This document shows, piece by piece, positions 34,898 to 43,878 of a stretch of 49,889 nt of DNA. Position numbers and translations under genes: made by a program. The stretch's first letter is position 1, and each line of letters opens with the position of its first letter. The notes under the pieces were generated by a model that searched no databases, had not been told where the DNA came from, and saw nothing but the letters and a program-made list of their open reading frames with translations. Source of the stretch: CAZUMH01 sp964621645 (GTDB lineage Bacteria; Zhuqueibacterota; QNDG01; JAGLOF01); contig CAZUMH010000011.1 of assembly GCA_964621645.1 (NCBI GenBank), positions 1 to 49,889 on the forward strand. The letters run 5' to 3'.

Positions 34898-35067
34898 CGT
34901 CTGCCTCTTCCGTTTCTTAAGCTTTTCGTATAGTCAAATATACGGATAATGTGAGCATCCTGCTTCCCTCTCGATGAGGAATTATCACCATTTTTGCTTT
35001 ATTCAGTAAACGAAGATTCTGGAAAGTAGTTTCACGTTTTCGTTTTGAGGGCGGGATGAGGCATGAA

Positions 35068-35100
35068 GGGACAAGGTTTTATCTTTAACAACCCTGTCCC
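35068..35100 (-). terminator. stem-loop between the two DUF5916 genes
   Basis: GGGACAAGGTT (35068-35078) pairs with AACCCTGTCCC (35090-35100), 11 pairs with one wobble. On the minus strand it lies 20 bases after the stop of the 35121 gene and is followed by TTCATG. A modest terminator or 3' stabilising hairpin. Confidence 0.5.
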
Positions 35101-35120
35101 CTCATAGCGGATAGATTATT

Positions 35121-37349
35121 TCAGGTCCGCATCATATACTGCATCTTGACAAAGTACTGCCGGTTCGTGGTGGTGAATCCGAAGGGATTCCCGTAATCCA
35201 CCGAGTTGTTGCTCATGCCGGCGTAAAAGGTGGTGAACGCACCCGCCTTGTAACTGAAGAGGGGGTATATGTTGAAATTCCTTGAAAATGAATTATACTC
35301 GGCAATTGTCCGGAACATGATCTGGGGAGTGAACTGATATTTGATCATTGTGCGGTAGATATCACCATCATAAAAAAGTATGCCGGTCTCACTGTCTGAG
35401 AGCCGGGCCCGGGAATAGGAAAAAAAGAGGTTCAATTTGCGCGTGGGCAACAGGGTAAGATAGGCGTCGAGGTTATGCCCCCTGCCGGTAACGGGACTGG
35501 AACTGCGGTAGATGAATTTCCCGACCTGTCCGCCAAGACCAAATGAGAGCAGGCTCAGCGGCCGCGCGTTGACATTGAAGTGCAACCGGTGTATCCCGCT
35601 GAACCAGACGTCCCGGAACAGCTCGTTATTCATCGCCAGATAGGAAAGATTAAAATTGATCTGCCCTTTGGTGGTCAGCGAGAGCTGCGGCTGCACCACC
35701 TGTTCTCTCTTTACCCAGTCATAATCATAGCGGGAGTACGCGCTGGCGCTGAGCGTTCCCCGGTCGATGAATGAATGTTTCGGGTAGAAGGTATAGGAGT
35801 GATTCATCATGTACTGGCGATAATTGATGAGGGTGAACAAGCCGTTATACGTTTGGTAGGTCGGGCTGAAATCATTGATCAGTACAAAGAATCCGTAATT
35901 GCGGCCGTTGCGGGAAAGCACCAGATGCGCTCCGGAGCCCGAGTATTTCTCTCCGTCGAATCCGGCGGTATGTTTGCCGCTGCCGAAGTCACGATCGGAT
36001 GTGAACAGTCCGGGATCGTTCAGTTCCTTGGTATTGGAGAAAAACGCTTCGCCATTAAAGGACCAGTTGTCCCAGAACTTGTAGTTCCAGTCGAATCCGT
36101 ACACATAGTTATAGGCATCGGATACATTCCGGGCCAGCATCATTCCGCCGATATAGGATTCACCGCCCAGATCCCAGCGCAGCCTGGCAATATTGGCGAA
36201 CGATTCCCTGGACGAGGGAACAGTGCTGCTCTCTTCGATGCCGGGGACGACGAACACCGTGTTGCGGTCGTAGGCCGTGAGATAGATATAGGAGAGGGAG
36301 CCGTTTTTACCGATGATCCGGCCCGCGGCCAGCGGATCGTTGATGGAGCGGGAATAGTACATGGGCGTCTGCAGCAGTTCATTCCCTTTCAGAAAAAAGG
36401 GCCGCTTTTCGGGATAGAACAGGGCAAAGGTCGTATTGACGCTGATCTGACTGGCATCTGATTCAATCTGGCTGAAGTCGGGATTGATCACGCCGTCCAG
36501 GGAAAAATTCGACCCGGGGATATAGCTGAATCCCAGTCCGATTCTGCCGCTGTATTGCGCTTTCTCAAGACCGGAACCGGCATTCGCGTAATCGACGATA
36601 TCCGCGCTGTTCTGGGCGATGGCATACGGAAGCAGCTCGACGGTGCCGCTTGAAGTGATTCCCTGCAGTCCATTAACCAGCCCGGACTGAGCCAGAAAAC
36701 TGGGGATATTCCTGTCGACCGGTGTCCACGATACCTGTATGCGGCTGCTTCGGGGGATGTTCCGGACAATATTCAGCGCCCAGCTCTGTGTTTCCTTTCG
36801 GGGGAAACGAATGCTTTTAAATGGAACTTTTATCTCGGCCGTCCAGCCCTGATCATCGATGGCTGCCGCGGATTCCCAGATAACATCGAAATTGCTGTCT
36901 TCATCATTGATTGTCATCAGCAGATCACCCTGAACACCGAAGGGATTGACCGCCAATTCATATGCCTTCTGATGGTCTCCGTAGGTATCGACACAGACGA
37001 GCACAAAATCATCCTGAAAAATTTGATCTCGTTCAGAAAGATTTGCCCGTATTTTGTCCGGGTCAGTGTCGTAACAGCGGAAACCGAAGTAGATATTATC
37101 CTCATCATACAGTATTTTTACGGTTGTCTGCTGCGGTGCCGGTGTGTTGTCCCCGGGGCTGATCTCATACAGCAGTTCAAGCGGTTCGGCCTGTTCCCAG
37201 AGGAGATCATCCAGTTTACCGCTGAGATCGATGGGCCGGTCAATTTTTGTAATGGTAAAGGCCGGTCGGACCCGTTTATTGCCGTTCCCGGCCTGCACGA
37301 CCGACAGCCATGAGAATACAATCAACAAAGCGATGATTAAACGTCTCAT
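35121..37349 (-). CDS. CBM9-like/DUF5916 outer-membrane protein, tandem copy 1
   Basis: The protein has 742 residues with a signal peptide (MRRLIIALLIVFSWLSVVQA). Domain order and motifs equal those of its downstream copy: IDLSGKLDDLLWEQAEPLEL, ILYDEDNIYFGFRCYD, LAVNPFGVQGDLLMTINDED, LDGVINPDFSQIESDASQIS, YPEKRPFFLKGNELLQ and the final MQYMMRT. Most residues match the copy at 32669-34897, which points to a tandem duplication kept under similar constraint. A strong GGGAGGAG site lies 6 bases before the ATG. The 223-base gap to the next copy suggests separate transcription. Confidence 0.88.
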   Translation of the reverse strand: MRRLIIALLIVFSWLSVVQAGNGNKRVRPAFTITKIDRPIDLSGKLDDLLWEQAEPLELLYEISPGDNTPAPQQTTVKILYDEDNIYFGFRCYDTDPDKIRANLSERDQIFQDDFVLVCVDTYGDHQKAYELAVNPFGVQGDLLMTINDEDSNFDVIWESAAAIDDQGWTAEIKVPFKSIRFPRKETQSWALNIVRNIPRSSRIQVSWTPVDRNIPSFLAQSGLVNGLQGITSSGTVELLPYAIAQNSADIVDYANAGSGLEKAQYSGRIGLGFSYIPGSNFSLDGVINPDFSQIESDASQISVNTTFALFYPEKRPFFLKGNELLQTPMYYSRSINDPLAAGRIIGKNGSLSYIYLTAYDRNTVFVVPGIEESSTVPSSRESFANIARLRWDLGGESYIGGMMLARNVSDAYNYVYGFDWNYKFWDNWSFNGEAFFSNTKELNDPGLFTSDRDFGSGKHTAGFDGEKYSGSGAHLVLSRNGRNYGFFVLINDFSPTYQTYNGLFTLINYRQYMMNHSYTFYPKHSFIDRGTLSASAYSRYDYDWVKREQVVQPQLSLTTKGQINFNLSYLAMNNELFRDVWFSGIHRLHFNVNARPLSLLSFGLGGQVGKFIYRSSSPVTGRGHNLDAYLTLLPTRKLNLFFSYSRARLSDSETGILFYDGDIYRTMIKYQFTPQIMFRTIAEYNSFSRNFNIYPLFSYKAGAFTTFYAGMSNNSVDYGNPFGFTTTNRQYFVKMQYMMRT

Positions 37350-37563
37350 CTGTCTCCTCCCCGGAAATGGTTCCTCCCGTGATACCTCTCATATTAAGAC
37401 ACGTAAATTTTTAAAGAAGGTTACAATTCTTTTCACGAAGAGCGGCTGGAAGTCATGAACGTCAAATATATGGCCTGAAAGAGTTTCCATCCTCAGATAT
37501 TGCAGGATATCCCGATGTTCCGTATATTGGGACAGTATCAGAAGTCTCCGCTGAGAACGGAGT

Positions 37564-37589
37564 GTCCATTTTGAAAGGGCAAAAAGGAC
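37564..37589. repeat. repeat unit hairpin, copy 1
   Basis: GTCCATTTT (37564-37572), loop GAAAGGGC, AAAAAGGAC (37581-37589), one mismatch. It is the 5' part of a unit of about 60 bases repeated 140 bases downstream. Confidence 0.65.
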
Positions 37590-37703
37590 TAAAACCCTGG
37601 TGCGGCTGAATGGTTTTTCACAGGGGCGTTCCCATCCCGATCGCCCAGAATATCCATACCGGACACCGTGAAGGGGATATCCGTTTCTGTTTAGGAATGG
37701 GCT

Positions 37704-37729
37704 GTCCTTTTTGACGGGGCAAAAAGGAC
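37704..37729. repeat. repeat unit hairpin, copy 2
   Basis: GTCCTTTTT (37704-37712), loop GACGGGGC, AAAAAGGAC (37721-37729), a perfect 9-bp stem. The text continues like copy 1 to 37761. Confidence 0.65.
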
Positions 37730-37831
37730 TCAAAACCCCTGGCGCGGCTGAATGGATTTTTGCGGACGCGCTTCGATTCTTTGTGTTTCTCTGTCCCGAC
37801 CCGGCCTCCGGAGGCGGTGTTTCTCTTGCTG

Positions 37832-37860
37832 CGGCGGCCCGAAAATGAGACGGGCCGCCG
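37832..37860. repeat. perfect GC-rich hairpin
   Basis: CGGCGGCCCG and CGGGCCGCCG pair over 10 bp around AAAATGAGA. On the plus strand ATTAATATCTTTTTC follows, so it could act as a terminator of a plus-strand transcript from within this gene-free region. Confidence 0.6.
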
Positions 37861-38031
37861 ATTAATATCTTTTTCACCAACCCCTTTTTGGGTGCGGGAT
37901 GTTTTGCGGCGAAAACGCAGCAGCCGCGCCTTCGGGCCGGAGGCTGGCTCGAAATGGGGTATATTTTTCTTTTGGCAAGCACCGTTTCTGGAAATGATTC
38001 ACATAATACAGTCCAAAATAGCGGAGGTGAG

Positions 38032-38748
38032 ATGCGCTTTCCCCGGCCTTTGATAGCAGGGCGGATTATGAGACGGGAAAACAGATTTGTTGTCTCGGCG
38101 GTTGTGGAGGGGGAAGAGATACGGGCCCATCTTTCCAGTTCGGGCCGCATGACCGGACTTATCGCCGAAGGACGGCGGGCCTGGTTTATCCCAACATCCG
38201 GCGCCGGCCGTAAAACGACACATCGTATCCTGCTCGCAGAAACCGCTGACTCCACCCTGGTCTCGGTGGACGCGGTGCTGCCCAACAGATTGTTCCGCGA
38301 AGCCTTCAGTGAAGGACGTCTCGGAGAGTTTGCCGCCTATGATACCTTCCGTTCCGAAGTCACGAGAGGAAATTCGCGGTTTGATTTTTCCCTCAGTGGT
38401 GAAGCAGGCGACTGTCTTGTGGAAGTAAAATCGGTGACGCTGGTCGAAGATGGCACCGCTCTTTTCCCCGACGCGCCCACACTGAGGGGGACGAAACATG
38501 TGAGGGAACTTACGGAACTGACGCGCTCCGGTGTCAGCAGCTGTGCCGTCGTCTTCGTGATCCAGCGCGGCGATGCCGAGCGCTTTCGCCCGCATGCGAC
38601 CATCGACCCTGATTTCGCGGAATTGATTGCCCGGGCGGTCCGGGCCGGGGTGAGGATGTATGCCTATGGGTGCGAGGTAGGTACCATGAACGTGAGGATT
38701 GCCGAGCGGCTGCCCGTCGAAATAGATACGGTAATCAGGTCTGCATAA
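38032..38748 (+). CDS. sfsA: SfsA-family nuclease / sugar fermentation stimulation protein
   Basis: The protein has 238 residues, typical of SfsA. An OB-like N-terminal domain (MRFPRPLIAGRIMRRENRFV, AHLSSSGRMTGLI) precedes a PD-(D/E)XK-type core. Core landmarks are SRFDFSL, CLVEVKSVTLVEDGTALFPD with the E-x-K of the nuclease fold, and the RGTKHVREL helix. The end is TMNVRIAERLPVEID. The family has been linked to nuclease activity and, in E. coli, to maltose fermentation. The ATG at 38032 has GGAGG 4 bases ahead, so the 48 in-frame codons upstream were excluded. Confidence 0.92.
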   Translation: MRFPRPLIAGRIMRRENRFVVSAVVEGEEIRAHLSSSGRMTGLIAEGRRAWFIPTSGAGRKTTHRILLAETADSTLVSVDAVLPNRLFREAFSEGRLGEFAAYDTFRSEVTRGNSRFDFSLSGEAGDCLVEVKSVTLVEDGTALFPDAPTLRGTKHVRELTELTRSGVSSCAVVFVIQRGDAERFRPHATIDPDFAELIARAVRAGVRMYAYGCEVGTMNVRIAERLPVEIDTVIRSA

Positions 38749-38805
38749 AAGAGACCGATAACCGTGAGCTGATTATTCCCCTGCTTTTTGAAGACAGTGC
38801 CCCCA

Positions 38806-39180
38806 TCAGGGGAGGTATTCTCCCTTTACCACATGCAGGTATATTTCCGGATCAGCGGCGACCGCCTTCTCGAAGCCGGGCCGTAACTTTTCATCCTCCT
38901 TATCAGGATCGGGACTCGCCAGCACCAGACGGCAGCGGTTCAGCCCTTTCCTGTCCCGTTCCTCGCGGCATTTCTCCACCAGGCTCCGGAAAAGAGAATC
39001 CTCCTGCTCTTCGGGCGGTTTCCGAAGAATGTAGATGAGCAGCCTGCCGCCGATGATCCATTTCTCTGAAAGCGGGCTCTCCGGATGTGCGTTTATCTCG
39101 ATGCTGCGAAACACTTCTTCAGGGCATTGACAGCCGAGCTGTTCCCTGACGAACTGTGTGATGGTTTCCTTACGTCCCAT
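38806..39180 (-). CDS. conserved-looking hypothetical protein with CxC motif
   Basis: The protein has 124 residues and no recognised family. It is soluble in character. The N-terminus has LGCQCPEEVF, a CxCP motif that could hold metal or act in thiol chemistry. LLIYILRKPP and CRLVLASPDPDK look like beta-strands of an alpha/beta fold. A GGGGAGG site is close to the start, and it is only 9 bases after the DUF5686 gene, so it is very likely a real gene in that unit. It converges with sfsA. Confidence 0.65.
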   Translation of the reverse strand: MGRKETITQFVREQLGCQCPEEVFRSIEINAHPESPLSEKWIIGGRLLIYILRKPPEEQEDSLFRSLVEKCREERDRKGLNRCRLVLASPDPDKEDEKLRPGFEKAVAADPEIYLHVVKGEYLP

Positions 39181-39189
39181 TTCCTCCCC

Positions 39190-41571
39190 TTAAAAGAGTC
39201 GTGCCATTCCGAAGCTGAAAAAGAGACCTTTGCCGCCGATCTCCGTGGTCACATCCAGACGCAGGAAATCAAGGATGCCGCTCAGGGAGATGCCGACCTC
39301 GTGATGCCAGTCCCTCAGCGTGAATACGGATCCGGCTAGAGCCGCATCCTGTTCCATCCAGGTACGGCCGGATGCCCCGTGCAGGATGATGGAATACCCC
39401 ATCCGGGCCAGTTTCCGCAGGCCGAGCAGTTCGAAGGGAACGGTGCGGAAGTTGTGTTCCCAGAAGATACCGAGGTAGCGGTCCCCTTCCAGAGGCCGGT
39501 TCGCCAGGGTGCGGAAGGTCCCGAAGGGGGCGAAGAGACCGAGCCGGGTGTCCATGGAGCACAGTTTCTGCAGGGGCGGAGAACCGTAGCTCGTTCCCGC
39601 CACCAGGCGGAAATCCAGAACGTTGGGCAGAAAACGGCGCCGCAGAAAGGTGGAAAGACGACCGTCCAGAATCAGACGGATCGTGGTGTAATCGAAATCA
39701 CTGCTCAGGAAATCAGGACTCGAGTGTTCCAGCTGCACTTCAACATGTCTGGCTCCCACAATTCCCCAGGGAGGCAGTTCTTCGCCAAGCTCCAGGGTAG
39801 CCGTCAGAGCGCGTATACGGCCGGCCGCAACGGCCGGATTGTCGCGGAAGACGATGTCCCTTTTAAAGAGGGACCAATCGGTTGTTTTCGCCAGTGATGA
39901 GTGGGTTTCAGCGTTTATTCCCAGAGTCAGCCTGACCGGCAATCCGGGATGAAAACCGCGTCCGATCCGGAGTGAGAATCCTTCCCGCCAGTAGTAATCA
40001 TAATAATCCGCCGCACCGATGAGAACGGCCAGAGAGTTGAAAATCCTCGGATAGTTAAACGAGTCCTGCCGCAGGGCTGATTCTGTAAAGAGATTGAAAT
40101 CACCGCGCAGCGCGGATCTGCCGCTGCCTTCATACTGCAGGGCGGCGGTTCCTCCCCAGCGCTTCAGTCCGGTCCGATAATCCCCGGATAATTCCAGCCT
40201 TAATCGGCGGGTAATCTGTCGAGACAGGGTGAGGCCGGCGCCCAATCCGTCCACCCGGTCATAATAGAGTTTGGGGGAAAGACCGGAAAGTGGTCCAGAA
40301 TGTCCCTCCGGTCCCGGACTCTCGACGGAACGCCCCTCTCCTTCAGCCTCAATCCGCATGAATCGGGCCAGCGGTCCGGTGGGACGGAAAGCGGTCTCCA
40401 GAGTCAGCGTGGAATCGGGATTTGTATAGGCTTTTTCCTCCTCAGCGGTAAGCGGCACCATCTGGGTTTCCCCGGCCAGGAGGGTATCCCGTGCCATTGT
40501 CAGTGAATCGACCTGAAACGGAGTATGACTTTTGAAAAGAGAGTCGGGCAGGATGGCGTTGGGCGTGTAATCACTGAGACGGGAGACCTGGCTGTAATGG
40601 ATAGTGGGGAACTGCAGGCCGGTGAATCCCAAACGTATTTCTCCCTGGATACGGACATCCACGGGCAGCCAGAAATCACGGCCGAAATCGGAAAACTGCT
40701 GGCGGAAATGAAGGTTAACCTCCTGAAGAGGAGGCGGGAAGAGAATGGCATCGTTGGGCTTGACATCAACATCGATCATGATATAGTCATCAAGCAGTAC
40801 GGAAATCTGTCCAATGAAAGTGGGCTGCAGTTTCCCATGAGGGGCTATGGAAATATCCGCTACCAGCTTGTCGTCCAGATAGCGCTGTCCGATCAGGCTG
40901 AAGTCATAATACTTCAGGGCATCGGGATGAGTCGGTCCCACCAGCGTAAAGCCGATGATATCGATGTCATCATCATAGAGATTTGGCAGTACTCCGGCAA
41001 AGGCAAAGTTTTGATCGGTCGTTATATTGGCGGTTTCCCGCCGGGAGGTGACCACTTCCCTCGTTCCTCTCTTTTTGTCCCAGAAGAGATCGGAAGTACT
41101 CTCGGCGATGGAGACGATCATGGTGTCGTTGGCAACGACGGCACGGGTATACGCTTTGGCGGAATAGGTGTTCAGCCGGTCCAGCCACTCTCTTTTTTTC
41201 TTGATGACCTTGCGCATTATGCTTACCGCCGGATTCTCTCCCGTCACCACCACCGGCTGAAGTTCGATGATGGTGGGTTCCATTTCCACATCCTGACGGG
41301 GAGTCGATTGTTCCGTTATCTCAATATTCTCGGTGAGGTAGCCGATATAGCTGAAGCGAAGGGTGGTGGGCACATTGGGCAGTGAGATAACGTATTCACC
41401 TTCGCTATTGGTTATCGTTCCCAGATAAGTGCCGGTAATCTGAATATTGGCATAGGAGAGAGGATATCCTTTTTTAGCGTCGGTGACCCGGCCGTGGATG
41501 GTGATCTGCCCCGGCAGGCGAGATGAAATTAATACGGTAACAATAAAAAGGGGCAGGACCTTCCTGTACAT
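39190..41571 (-). CDS. CarboxypepD_reg-like plus DUF5686 outer-membrane protein
   Basis: The protein has 793 residues. A signal peptide ends near RLPGQ. Residues about 24-105 form a carboxypeptidase-regulatory-like beta-sandwich: ITIHGRVTDAKKGYPLSYAN, LGTITNSEGEYVISLP and LRFSYIGYLT. DUF5686 follows (IMRKVIKKKREWLDRLNTYS, AYTRAVV and DFWLPVDVRIQGEI). The C-terminal half is an outer-membrane barrel ending FFSFGMARLF, with a terminal Phe as expected for BAM recognition. The N-domain resembles those of SusC/TonB receptors, but no plug domain is present. The role is unknown. GGAGGATT lies before the ATG. Confidence 0.88.
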   Translation of the reverse strand: MYRKVLPLFIVTVLISSRLPGQITIHGRVTDAKKGYPLSYANIQITGTYLGTITNSEGEYVISLPNVPTTLRFSYIGYLTENIEITEQSTPRQDVEMEPTIIELQPVVVTGENPAVSIMRKVIKKKREWLDRLNTYSAKAYTRAVVANDTMIVSIAESTSDLFWDKKRGTREVVTSRRETANITTDQNFAFAGVLPNLYDDDIDIIGFTLVGPTHPDALKYYDFSLIGQRYLDDKLVADISIAPHGKLQPTFIGQISVLLDDYIMIDVDVKPNDAILFPPPLQEVNLHFRQQFSDFGRDFWLPVDVRIQGEIRLGFTGLQFPTIHYSQVSRLSDYTPNAILPDSLFKSHTPFQVDSLTMARDTLLAGETQMVPLTAEEEKAYTNPDSTLTLETAFRPTGPLARFMRIEAEGEGRSVESPGPEGHSGPLSGLSPKLYYDRVDGLGAGLTLSRQITRRLRLELSGDYRTGLKRWGGTAALQYEGSGRSALRGDFNLFTESALRQDSFNYPRIFNSLAVLIGAADYYDYYWREGFSLRIGRGFHPGLPVRLTLGINAETHSSLAKTTDWSLFKRDIVFRDNPAVAAGRIRALTATLELGEELPPWGIVGARHVEVQLEHSSPDFLSSDFDYTTIRLILDGRLSTFLRRRFLPNVLDFRLVAGTSYGSPPLQKLCSMDTRLGLFAPFGTFRTLANRPLEGDRYLGIFWEHNFRTVPFELLGLRKLARMGYSIILHGASGRTWMEQDAALAGSVFTLRDWHHEVGISLSGILDFLRLDVTTEIGGKGLFFSFGMARLF

Positions 41572-41665
41572 GGGTGAATCCTCCTCATTTTCAGATGCCG
41601 GGATCAGATTGGTATTACGGCGGCATCCACGCTAATGTTTCCAGTATTCTCTATACATAACCGCC

Positions 41666-42697
41666 TCAGACATTGAAGCGGAAATCCATGATATCACCGT
41701 CTTTAACCGTATACGTTTTACCTTCCAGCCGGACCTTTCCCAGCCGGCGGGCTTCGGCATAGGAGCCGGCTCCCTCGAGATCAGCCCAGGAGACCGTTTC
41801 GGCGCGGATGAATCCCTTCCTGATGTCCGAATGGATGGCTTCCGCAGCTTCCAGAGCGGAGTCGCCCTCCCGGATCGTCCAGGCCCGCACCTCATCCTCT
41901 CCCACGGTAAAAAAGGATATGAGTCCGAGAAGCCGGTACGAAGCCCGAATGAGACGGTCCACAGCGATATCACCAATACCGTATTCGTTGAGGAATTCAG
42001 TCCGTTCTTCAGCCGAAAGCAGCGCTATCTCCCGTTCCAGACGGCCCCGGATTACCAGCATCGTTTCCTCGGTCAGTCTTCCTCCCAGCTGCGGCGGTTC
42101 CGGTGAATCGTCTTCATTGTTCAATACCACCAGGCAGGGTCGGGCGGTGAGAAAGGCGTAGCCTTTGAGCAGGGGCGAGGAGGCTAATTCCCGATCCCGA
42201 CGCAGAGGAAGCTCTTCTTCCAGAAGGACGCGGCAGCGCAGGAGCTGGTCCATCTCCTCCCGGTTTACCTCTCTGTTGCGGCTCATGTCGGCCTCCAGCC
42301 GCTCAAGTCTTTTTTCGACTACGAGCAGATCGGCGAAGATGAGCTCCCGCTCCAGTTCCAGAAAGCTCTCTTCCAGTGACGGGGCGGGCAGGCCGTGCAG
42401 AGAAAAATTTCTCACTATATGAATAAGGGCGTCACAGTCCCGCAGAGAGGCCCAGGCCAGGCCTTCATCTTTTTTTCCCTGCCGGGTTCTCATACCGGGC
42501 AGCTGATAGGTTACCGCAGCGTAGGTCGTCTTGCGGGGACGGTAGAGGGAGCTGAGCCAGTCGATGCGCTCGTCAGGAACCGTGATCGTTGCCAGACGGT
42601 CTTCCAAATTACCGTCCGGAGTGAGGGTTGTCTGGATCACCGATTCGAAAATGGTTTTTTTGCCGGATTGATCCAGGCCGAGGATGCCTATTTTCAT
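41666..42697 (-). CDS. YchF/Obg-type GTPase-like protein with degraded nucleotide site
   Basis: The protein has 343 residues, starting MKIGILGLDQSGKKTIFESV. The overall order matches YchF: an N-terminal G domain, a helical insert (about 120-190) and a C-terminal TGS-like DUF933 region (LISFFTVGEDEVRAWTIREG, EAAEAIHSDIRKGFIRAETV, GKTYTVKDGDIMDFRFNV). The P-loop is GLDQSGKK, so the Ser/Thr after Lys that holds Mg2+ is Lys, though Thr is next. The DxxG motif appears as QLPGM, lacking Asp. The base-recognition segment is VLNNEDD instead of NxxE/NKxD. It may bind nucleotide weakly or differently. The ATG at 42695-42697 has GGGAAGG ahead; a longer reading to 42775 lacks this. Confidence 0.83.
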   Translation of the reverse strand: MKIGILGLDQSGKKTIFESVIQTTLTPDGNLEDRLATITVPDERIDWLSSLYRPRKTTYAAVTYQLPGMRTRQGKKDEGLAWASLRDCDALIHIVRNFSLHGLPAPSLEESFLELERELIFADLLVVEKRLERLEADMSRNREVNREEMDQLLRCRVLLEEELPLRRDRELASSPLLKGYAFLTARPCLVVLNNEDDSPEPPQLGGRLTEETMLVIRGRLEREIALLSAEERTEFLNEYGIGDIAVDRLIRASYRLLGLISFFTVGEDEVRAWTIREGDSALEAAEAIHSDIRKGFIRAETVSWADLEGAGSYAEARRLGKVRLEGKTYTVKDGDIMDFRFNV

Positions 42698-42823
42698 CTG
42701 CCTTCCCTTAACGATATATGTGTGGGCGGCAAGATACGCAACCAGATGAACATTATCAAGAAATTTAATCCTCATCCTTCATGTGGAACCAAGTAAATCT
42801 TTTTGAAGTATAAAACTACCGTA

Positions 42824-42851
42824 TTGATTTAACGTGAAAAATGTATATATT
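42824..42851 (+). promoter_or_regulatory. candidate sigma-70-like promoter for the ABC operon
   Basis: TTGATT (42824-42829) and TATATT (42846-42851) are separated by 16 bases in the AT-rich gap between the YchF-like gene and the ABC operon. The -10 element ends 70 bases before the ATPase start. The consensus in this organism is unknown, so this is a weak call. Confidence 0.35.
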
Positions 42852-42921
42852 TAAAAAAATATCCATAAAAAATTAATGAGAAACGCATTCATTCCACCAA
42901 CTTGTAACGCGAGGAAATGCT

Positions 42922-43878
42922 ATGATCGAACTGAAGAATGTCAACAAGTTTTATGGAGAAACCCGGGCCCTGCAGGATGTCAGCATCTCCGTTAAAAAGG
43001 GGGAGATCATCGGTTTTGTGGGACCGAACGGGGCGGGGAAGACTACCGCCATGAAGATCATCACCACCTATACGGCGCCGACTTCCGGGACAGCGTCGGT
43101 GGACGGGTTTGATGTGGTGAAACAGCCCCTGGAGGTCCGGCGCCGCATCGGCTACCTGCCGGAACGAGTTCCGCTGTACGAAGACATGCTGGTGGCCGAA
43201 TACCTGGATTTCATCGGGCAGGCCCGGCACCTTAACGGGAATTACCGGGAACGGCTGGAATGGGTCGTGCAGGCCTGCGGTCTGGAAAGCGCCCTTCCCC
43301 GCAAGATTGGAGTGCTCTCCAAAGGCTACCGCCAGAGGACCTGTCTGGCACAGGCGCTCATTCACGATCCGGATGTTCTCATCCTCGACGAACCCACGTC
43401 GGGTCTCGATCCCATTCAGATCATCGGGATCCGCAATCTTATCCGCGATCTGGCTCACGATAAGACCATTATCCTCAGCACTCATATCCTTCCGGAAGTA
43501 TCGAATGTGGCCGATCGGATCCTGGTGATCAGCGACGGGCGTATCGTGGGGAACGGTTCCTTCGATGAGCTCATCAGCAGGGTCACCCGCAAGGGTTCTG
43601 TCTATATCGCCGTAAAATGCGGCAAGAAGGATTTCGAGAAGACGCTGCAGGACCTGCCTGCCCTCGGTGAAGTGTCGTACGACAGCACCGCTCCCCGGGG
43701 AGTGGTGGGCTGCCACCTCTACCATGATCCCAAACAGGACATTGTCCAGGCGCTGAACGATATCATCCGCGCGAAAAAGTGGGATGTGCTGGAATTCCAC
43801 CGGGAACGGCTTTCGCTGGAGGAATCCTTCATCCGCCTGACCGGAGCTGGCGAGAGCAAGGAGGTGTCCGATGAATGA
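42922..43878 (+). CDS. ABC transporter ATP-binding protein, GldA-like
   Basis: The protein has 318 residues. Walker A is GPNGAGKTTAMK near residue 35. The signature region is LSKGYRQRTCLAQAL, with Lys in place of the usual Gly in LSGGQ. Walker B is VLILDEPTSGLDPIQ. The H-loop is IILSTHILPEV. A C-terminal regulatory extension of about 90 residues is typical of ABC-2 exporters of the GldA/NosF/CcmA kind. It powers the membrane subunits encoded next and overlaps the permease gene by 8 bases. Confidence 0.94.
   Translation: MIELKNVNKFYGETRALQDVSISVKKGEIIGFVGPNGAGKTTAMKIITTYTAPTSGTASVDGFDVVKQPLEVRRRIGYLPERVPLYEDMLVAEYLDFIGQARHLNGNYRERLEWVVQACGLESALPRKIGVLSKGYRQRTCLAQALIHDPDVLILDEPTSGLDPIQIIGIRNLIRDLAHDKTIILSTHILPEVSNVADRILVISDGRIVGNGSFDELISRVTRKGSVYIAVKCGKKDFEKTLQDLPALGEVSYDSTAPRGVVGCHLYHDPKQDIVQALNDIIRAKKWDVLEFHRERLSLEESFIRLTGAGESKEVSDE

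Larger units (their letters stand above)
37350..38031. other. 682-base gene-free region with direct repeats and hairpins
   Basis: No gene is supportable here. A unit of about 60 bases (37562-37617) recurs at 37702-37761, with a 140-base offset. Each copy starts with a stem-loop, GTCC[AT]TTTT / AAAAAGGAC, and continues CTGG[TC]GCGGCTGAATGG. A perfect 10-bp hairpin, CGGCGGCCCG / CGGGCCGCCG, lies at 37832-37860, followed by an AT-rich stretch with TTTTT. The region could be a non-coding RNA, an inactive dispersed element, or an elaborate sfsA leader. Long minus-strand open frames through it have a composition unlike the flanking genes. Confidence 0.7.

Noticed and set aside
37389..38285. A 298-codon minus-strand open frame across the gene-free region and into sfsA
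   Set aside because: It overlaps the well-supported sfsA gene, crosses the repeated hairpins, and its translation (many Arg, Pro, Ser, no domain) looks like non-coding text.
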